A DNA stretch of 64,000 bases from DASPNH01 sp035626675 (GTDB taxonomy: Bacteria; Desulfobacterota; Binatia; UBA1149; CAITLU01), in assembly GCA_035626675.1 (NCBI GenBank), contig DASPNH010000220.1, positions 1 through 64,000 of the forward strand, in the 5' to 3' direction. Below, in pieces: positions 58,177 to 64,000 of the stretch. Positions within the stretch are counted from its first letter, which is position 1. Each line of letters starts with the position of its first letter. A model generated the notes under the pieces. The model ran no database searches and had not been told where the DNA came from. It saw nothing but the letters and a program-made list of their open reading frames with translations. The translations under genes and the position numbers were made by a program.

Positions 58177-59744
58177 AGCGAGGAGCGCCTCCACCAGACG
58201 GCGATGCCCGCCAGCAGGATGAGCTCGGGAAGCACGAGCACCGACAGATAGAACACCGACCGGGCCGCGTCCTCGTCGAGGTAGGCGCGCGATGCGCGCA
58301 CGACGCGCGGAGCGATCGAGATCAGCTCCTCTTCGCCGGCGAGCCATCCGATCACGCCCTGCCCGAGCGCGTCGTTGTAGAGCTGGCGCAGGTACTGGTT
58401 GGTCAGGAAGCTGGTGTCGCCGAAGATCGCGACCTTGAACTGCTTGTCGGGCGGGCCGCCAAGGGCGCTGGCCGCGCCGCCGCCGGCCACCGCCAGCGGA
58501 ATCGGGCCGGGCGTGTCCTGTCCCTGCGCAAGCTCGGCCTCGCCGCGCTCGAACACGCCGGCAACATCGGTTTCGGCCCAGCTCGCCGCCGAGCTGAAGG
58601 CCAGAGGATCCAGCTTGATGCCCGGCACCGGGTTGGGCGCCGGGGCCGTCGAGCGCGCAAGCGTGAACAGCGTCCGATCCGTCATCGCCGCCACGGACGG
58701 ATGCTTGCCGTACTCGGTGACGACGGCATCGACGCCGACGGTGACGCCCTGGAACAGGCGCATCTGCTGGTCGAGGATCACGTCGTCACCGATCAGCGTT
58801 CCGAAGCTGCGCGCGAACGTGACGAGCTCCGGATCCTTTTGCGGCTCCAGGAGCAGCAGCACGCTGCCGCCCTTTTTCAGATACTCCTTGATCTGCGCCA
58901 TCTCGGCGGGGAAGTGGTCGCGGTTGCCCGTGCTGACCACGATCGCCGCAGCATCGTCGGGAATGGGCTTTTCGGCGGCGAACAGGCTTGCGACCTCGTA
59001 GTTCTGGTTGCGCAGCGTGTCGGCGAACATGCCCATGCCGCCCGGACCCTGCTTGTCCTCGAGCGAAGGCTCGCCGTGGCCCTCCAGAAAATAGACCTTC
59101 TTCTGCTCGCTGCTGACCACCTTGTGGATGCCGTTGGTGATAGCTTCCTCGTCGATCTTGTTGACGGTGGTGTTGCGCTCGCCGTGCTTGATCTTGATGG
59201 TGGGGATGGACGCGATCAGCTCACGCTGCGCGATCTCGGGGCTGACCTGCGGATCGATGATCTTCCACTTCACCTTGTCGGTGTAGTAGCCGTAGGTCTC
59301 CGAAACCTCGCGCACGAAGTCCTTGTCGGTGGGGCCGACGAAGGCCAGCACTTCGACTTCGCCGTCGATCTTGTCGAGCACCTGGCGCGAGGCATCCGTC
59401 AGGCTGTTGACCGCCGCCGACGACAGGTCCCAGCGCTTGTTGTAGCGCACCGCCAGGAAGTTGAGCATGCCGATCACCGCCACGAACACCAGCGAGTAGA
59501 CGACCGCGTTGGTGCCGTAGCGGGTGGAACGGCGCTGGACGAACTCGAGCAGCGATCCGCTGCCCGAGGACAGGTACCAGATGATGCAGACGACGCCGGC
59601 CAGGATGTGCGCGAGCGCGAACCAGCCGAAATCGAACAGGCCCTGCTGGGGCATCATCGTCATCCAGTGCTCGAGGACGCCGAACAGGATGAAGATCAGG
59701 CCGACGATGCCGAGGATGGGAGCGCGCTTGCCCACTACTTCCAC
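58173..59744 (-). CDS. GldG-like ABC-associated membrane protein
   Basis: A 523-residue protein with three N-terminal helices (about 10-30, 40-60, 80-100), a large periplasmic domain and a C-terminal helix (VFYLSVLVLPELILLAGIAVWW). The soluble part has the GldG/IFT52-like pattern: VNSLTDASRQVLDKIDGEVEVLAFVG, VYFLEGHGEPSLED, DAAAIVVSTGNRDHFPAEMAQIKEYLKKGGSVLLLLEP. Start is GTG 59744, ten bases inside the permease gene. In Bacteroidota GldG works with GldF and GldA in gliding; outside that phylum this trio is common but of unknown use. Confidence 0.85.
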   Translation of the reverse strand: MEVVGKRAPILGIVGLIFILFGVLEHWMTMMPQQGLFDFGWFALAHILAGVVCIIWYLSSGSGSLLEFVQRRSTRYGTNAVVYSLVFVAVIGMLNFLAVRYNKRWDLSSAAVNSLTDASRQVLDKIDGEVEVLAFVGPTDKDFVREVSETYGYYTDKVKWKIIDPQVSPEIAQRELIASIPTIKIKHGERNTTVNKIDEEAITNGIHKVVSSEQKKVYFLEGHGEPSLEDKQGPGGMGMFADTLRNQNYEVASLFAAEKPIPDDAAAIVVSTGNRDHFPAEMAQIKEYLKKGGSVLLLLEPQKDPELVTFARSFGTLIGDDVILDQQMRLFQGVTVGVDAVVTEYGKHPSVAAMTDRTLFTLARSTAPAPNPVPGIKLDPLAFSSAASWAETDVAGVFERGEAELAQGQDTPGPIPLAVAGGGAASALGGPPDKQFKVAIFGDTSFLTNQYLRQLYNDALGQGVIGWLAGEEELISIAPRVVRASRAYLDEDAARSVFYLSVLVLPELILLAGIAVWWRRSSL

Positions 59745-60505
59745 CGATTCGATTCCACCGCGCGGTGGGTCAGGAACAGGAAAGTCGCGATCAGGCTGAA
59801 GAAGTAGACGAAGTCGCGAGTTTCGAGCGTGCCCTTGGCCATGTTGCGGAAGTGCTCGGTGACCGAAAGGTAGGTCAGGACCCCGCGCACGGTGTCGCTG
59901 GCGCCTTCTGCCGGCCAGGAGATGACGAACAGGAGCAGCAGGATCACCAGGGCGCTGATGGTGGCGATGATCTGGTTCGAGGTCAGCGAGGAAGTGAAGT
60001 TGCCCGCGGCCACGAACGCCAGCGCCGTCAGGTACAGGCCGAGGAAGCCGGCCGCCGTCATGCCGAATTCGGGATTGCCGAAGAAGAACAGCAGGCCCGG
60101 GAAGATCATCGCCAGCGCCAGCATGAGCGTAACCAGCGCCGCGCCGGCCAGATACTTGCCGAGCACCATCTCGCCGACACGCACCGGCGAGGTGAAGAGC
60201 AGCTCGAAGGTCGCCGCGCCCTTCTCCTCCGACCAGCTGCGCATCGTGATCATGGGAATGACGATCAGCAGGACCACGAGCATGTTGTGGAGGAGCGGGG
60301 TGATGACGGCGTCGTTCAGGTTCAGCCAGGTCGTGTCCATGCCCTGCAGCATCGAGTACTGCGCGACCAGGCGGTTGAACTGCGCCAGCATGTTGAAGAA
60401 GAACCAGCCCGACAGCAGCGTAAAGCCCGTCAGCACGACATAGGCGATCGGGGAGACGAAGACGGCGCGGATGTCGCGCCAGGCGATGGCGGCAACGTTG
60501 CGCAT
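59735..60505 (-). CDS. ABC-2 type permease (GldF-like)
   Basis: A 256-residue inner-membrane permease with six helices. The N-terminal WRDIRAVFVSPIAYVVLTGF and the mid-protein MRSWSEEKGAATFELLFTSPV are GldF/ABC-2 family hallmarks. The C-terminus ends FLTHRAVESNRWK. One base separates it from the ATPase stop and it overlaps the GldG-like gene by ten bases, so ATPase, permease and GldG are made together. Confidence 0.85.
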   Translation of the reverse strand: MRNVAAIAWRDIRAVFVSPIAYVVLTGFTLLSGWFFFNMLAQFNRLVAQYSMLQGMDTTWLNLNDAVITPLLHNMLVVLLIVIPMITMRSWSEEKGAATFELLFTSPVRVGEMVLGKYLAGAALVTLMLALAMIFPGLLFFFGNPEFGMTAAGFLGLYLTALAFVAAGNFTSSLTSNQIIATISALVILLLLFVISWPAEGASDTVRGVLTYLSVTEHFRNMAKGTLETRDFVYFFSLIATFLFLTHRAVESNRWK

Positions 60506-60506
60506 C

Positions 60507-61256
<750 letters not shown>

Positions 61257-61294
61257 GCGTTGATGATCATGGGCAGACGGCCCACGACGGCGGC

Positions 61295-61323
61295 CATCTA
61301 AACACGGCAAAACGAGCTGTCAA
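61295..61323 (-). promoter_or_regulatory. Sigma70-like promoter of the Gld-type operon
   Basis: On the minus strand an exact TTGACA (61318-61323) is followed after 17 bases by TAGATG (61295-61300). The predicted start is near 61288, about 32 bases before ATG 61256. It lies in the short gap shared with the divergent polA gene. Confidence 0.6.
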
Positions 61324-61360
61324 TGTTTGCATCCGGCGCGCTACTGGCCGACCGTTGCGC

Positions 61361-64000
61361 GTGCCCAGACCTCCGGAGCGCTGCGTCTACCTGCTGGACA
61401 CGAGCTACTTCATCTTTCGCGCCTACCACGCACTGCCGCCGCTCAGTACCGCCAAGGGCCTTCCCACCAACGCGGTCCACGGCGTGGCCACCACGCTCGA
61501 AAAGCTGATCCGCGAGCAGAAGCCCTGCCTGATGGGATGCTGCTTCGACACCACGCGCGATACGTTCCGCCAGACGCTCTACCCCGAGTACAAGGCCAAT
61601 CGCCTGGCTCCCGACGAGAACCTGCAGGTGCAGTTCCCCTACGTCCGCCGTCTGATCGCGGCCCTGCAGATTCCCGTGCTGGACCGCGAAGGGTTCGAGG
61701 CCGACGACATCCTGGCCTCGCTGGCGCGCCGGTACGAGGAAGCCGGCTACGACGTCATCCTGGTCACCGCCGACAAGGACCTGATGCAATGCGTGACCGA
61801 CTCGATCTCGCTTCTGGACCCGATGCGCGAGGGGCGCATCACGGAGAAAGAGGTCATCGAGAAGTTCGGCGTTCCGCCCCTTGCCGTGCCCGACGTCCTC
61901 GGGCTCATGGGCGACTCCTCCGACAACATCCCGGGCATCAAGGGCATCGGCGCCAAGACGGCCGGCTGCCTGATCGCGCACTTCGGCTCCATCGACGTCA
62001 TGCTCGAGCGCAGCGAGGAGATCGAGCGGGTGCCCGGACTTCGCGGCGCGGCCGGCGTTCGCAAGAAGATCGAGGAGAACGCCGATCTTGCCCGCCTGTG
62101 CCGAGACCTGGCCAAGGTGCGCAGCGACGTGCCCGTGGATGTCGAGCCCCACGAGCTGCAGATCGGCGCTCTGGCAACCGATGAGCTCCAGCGGCTGGCC
62201 GAGGAACTCGAGATGCCGCGCCTGGTCCAGCGCATGGGCGCACTGGCAAGCACACGCGCGGCGCCCGGCGAGGTCCTGAGGCTCCAGGCGCAAGATCCGA
62301 TATCCGCGCCGCCGCGGCGTGGCAGCCGCGCGCGCGCCGCGGCCGAAGCGGCGGCGCGGGCCGAGCAGGGAGCACAGCCGGCGCCGCAAGCGACGGGTCA
62401 TTGGAAGGAGCTCGGCAATGGGCCGCTGCTGGTGGCGTGGTCGCGCGGCGCGCTCGACCAATGGGCGCTGACGATGGCTGCGGGCGAGACCATCGTCCGC
62501 GTCCATGGCGAAGAGGCGGCGCGCGAGGCCGCGCTCGGACTGGCGCACGCCGGTGCGTCCCTGATCGGCTTCGATCTGAAGGACCTTGCGCGCGAGCTCG
62601 GCGCCGCGGCCGGGATGCAGGGTCTCGACCTCGGGCTGGCCTCGTATCTGTGCGATCCCGAAGCCGGTGATCACAGCCGCTTCGACGTCGTGCGACGGTT
62701 CCTGCACGAGCAGCCGGCCGAGCCGGCCCACGGCGACGCCGCGCTGGATCAGGTGCGGCGTGCGGCCGGAATCCTCGAAGCGCAGCTGACCGGTCGCGAG
62801 CAGATGGTGCTCTATCGCGATCTCGAGCATCCGCTGCTCGGGATTCTCGCAGGCATGGAAGCTTACGGGATGCTGCTGGACACGGGCAGCCTGGCGCGCA
62901 TGTCCAGGAGCCTCGAGGAACGCATGACCGCGCTGGTCCTGCGCGTTTACGAAGCGGCGGGATGCGAGTTCAACATCCTGTCGCCGGTCCAGCTGCGCGA
63001 CGTGCTGTTCACGCGCCTGGGCCTGCCGGTCAAAGGGATCAAGACCACCAAGACCGGGCCCTCGACGGACAGCGATTCGCTCGAGCTGCTGGCGCCGCTG
63101 CATCCGCTGCCGGCCCTGGTGCTGGAGTACCGCGGAATGTCCAAGCTCAAGTCCACCTACGTGGACGCGCTCGGACGCATGGTGGACGGGCAGGGGAGGA
63201 TCCATACGCGCCTGAACCAGACAGTGGCCGCGACCGGCCGCCTGTCCTCGAGCGACCCCAACCTCCAGAACATCCCGATCCGGACCGAGGAAGGCGCCCA
63301 GATCCGCGCCGCCTTCACCGCCCCCGAGGGCTGCCGGCTGATCTCGGCCGACTACAATCAGATCGAGCTGCGGGTCCTGGCCCATCTCTCGGAGGACCCG
63401 GCCCTGATCGAAGCGTTTCGCAGCGGGCTCGACATCCACACGGCCACTTCGGCCGAGCTGTTCGACCTGGAGCCGGACCAGGTCACGCCGTCGATGCGGC
63501 GCGATGCCAAGGTGGTCAACTACGGGATCGTCTACGGGATGGGGCCGGTGCGCCTGTCACGCGAGCTCGGCATCACCCGCGCCGAGGCCGAGGACTACAT
63601 CAAGCGATACTTCGACCGCTACCCGGGAGTGAAGCGTTTTTACGGGCGAATGCTCGAGCACGCCCATGCCAACGGCTTCGTTGCCACGCTCTACGGAAGA
63701 CGTCGTTACCTGCCCGACATCGCCAGTGAGCACGGCGGGCGACGACAGCTCGCCGAGCGGGTGGCGACCAATACCCCAATCCAGGGGAGCGCCGCCGATA
63801 TCATCAAGCGCGCCATGGTCGGGCTGGATCAGGGCCTTCGGGCGAGCAGGCTGGCCGCCAGGCTGGTTTTACAGATTCACGATGAATTGTTAGTCGAATG
63901 CCCTGCCGATCAGGTGGAAGATGCCTGCGCGCTGGTAGCGAAAACCATGGCCGGCGCAGCCAGCCTGCTGGTGCCCGTCGTCGTGGACGTGGGCAGCGGC
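61361..64000 (+). CDS. polA: DNA polymerase I (3' end outside window)
   Basis: The first 880 residues of a protein that should be about 20 residues longer. Residues 1-290 are the 5' nuclease domain (CVYLLDTSYFIFRAYHALPP, EADDILA, VTADKDLMQ, GDSSDNIPG). A short, degenerate 3'-5' exonuclease-like region lies at about 345-500 and lacks the DxE metal motif. The polymerase domain has motif A (SADYNQIELRVLAHLS, Asp664), motif B (RRDAKVVNYGIVYGMG, Lys717 and Tyr721) and motif C (LQIHDELLVE). GTG 61361 is the start that keeps the usual N-terminus; TTG 61355 is possible. The enzyme fills gaps and removes RNA primers. Confidence 0.93.
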   Translation, partial: MPRPPERCVYLLDTSYFIFRAYHALPPLSTAKGLPTNAVHGVATTLEKLIREQKPCLMGCCFDTTRDTFRQTLYPEYKANRLAPDENLQVQFPYVRRLIAALQIPVLDREGFEADDILASLARRYEEAGYDVILVTADKDLMQCVTDSISLLDPMREGRITEKEVIEKFGVPPLAVPDVLGLMGDSSDNIPGIKGIGAKTAGCLIAHFGSIDVMLERSEEIERVPGLRGAAGVRKKIEENADLARLCRDLAKVRSDVPVDVEPHELQIGALATDELQRLAEELEMPRLVQRMGALASTRAAPGEVLRLQAQDPISAPPRRGSRARAAAEAAARAEQGAQPAPQATGHWKELGNGPLLVAWSRGALDQWALTMAAGETIVRVHGEEAAREAALGLAHAGASLIGFDLKDLARELGAAAGMQGLDLGLASYLCDPEAGDHSRFDVVRRFLHEQPAEPAHGDAALDQVRRAAGILEAQLTGREQMVLYRDLEHPLLGILAGMEAYGMLLDTGSLARMSRSLEERMTALVLRVYEAAGCEFNILSPVQLRDVLFTRLGLPVKGIKTTKTGPSTDSDSLELLAPLHPLPALVLEYRGMSKLKSTYVDALGRMVDGQGRIHTRLNQTVAATGRLSSSDPNLQNIPIRTEEGAQIRAAFTAPEGCRLISADYNQIELRVLAHLSEDPALIEAFRSGLDIHTATSAELFDLEPDQVTPSMRRDAKVVNYGIVYGMGPVRLSRELGITRAEAEDYIKRYFDRYPGVKRFYGRMLEHAHANGFVATLYGRRRYLPDIASEHGGRRQLAERVATNTPIQGSAADIIKRAMVGLDQGLRASRLAARLVLQIHDELLVECPADQVEDACALVAKTMAGAASLLVPVVVDVGSG

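Noticed and set aside
61298..63439. A 713-codon minus-strand frame opposite polA
   Set aside because: polA motifs run without interruption on the plus strand; the antisense frame has shadow-like composition and no recognisable domain.

Overview
This 64 kb window is high-GC, gene-dense DNA from a diderm bacterium. It encodes outer-membrane beta-barrels, a TonB-dependent receptor, an OmpA lipoprotein and many lipobox or signal-peptide proteins. I see no rRNA, tRNA, CRISPR array, integrase or complete insertion sequence. Secreted proteins built from disintegrin-like Cys repeats and calcium-type thrombospondin-3 motifs, c-type diheme peroxidases, and a glutamate-pathway haem operon with a cobA-hemD fusion suggest a deltaproteobacterial-type lineage (Desulfobacterota, Binatota or Myxococcota-like). 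That placement is inference from gene content; no marker gene was compared.

Layout. 1-4263 (+): the end of a luciferase-like monooxygenase, an alpha/beta hydrolase and a sugar-type ABC importer (binding lipoprotein plus two permeases, no ATPase), all joined by 4-base overlaps or short gaps. 4412-6565 (+): a membrane-anchored DUF2235 hydrolase. 6567-9921 (-): two Dpp-type permeases followed by a phosphate-type porin. 10073-11386 (+): a YihY/BrkB membrane protein, then a strong palindrome. 11460-16651 (-): a beta-helix protein and a 1,355-residue secreted modular protein. 16818-24157 (+): a molybdopterin oxidoreductase, a secreted phosphatase-superfamily protein, a second secreted protein and a methyltransferase. 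24291-29587 (-): another beta-helix protein, a diheme cytochrome resembling rubber oxygenases, and a peptide-type binding lipoprotein.

29646-40642 (+): an MltD-like LysM transglycosylase, a perfect hairpin, then a tight tetrapyrrole operon (siroheme synthase N-domain, CcsA/HemX-like protein, hemA, hemC, cobA-hemD, hemB) continuing into an M48/TPR protease and hisC. This one transcript could supply haem, siroheme and part of the cytochrome c assembly machinery that the window's diheme enzymes need.

40687-50256 is the most unusual part. A TonB-dependent receptor, a His-rich outer-membrane protein, a small Cys/His-rich exported protein, three paralogous exported proteins sharing a KSW motif, and a beta-propeller fused to a diheme peroxidase lie together. 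I propose, as inference, an undescribed envelope metal-handling (possibly copper) or redox-modification system. 50392-56416 holds a glutaminase-STAS-cyclic-nucleotide-domain fusion, a FecR/OmpA/lipoprotein set with a recognisable promoter, a decayed gene remnant, and a CHASE2 nucleotide cyclase. 56494-61256 (-) is a Gld-type ABC operon with a good sigma70-like promoter. 61361 to the window end is DNA polymerase I, cut off by the window edge.
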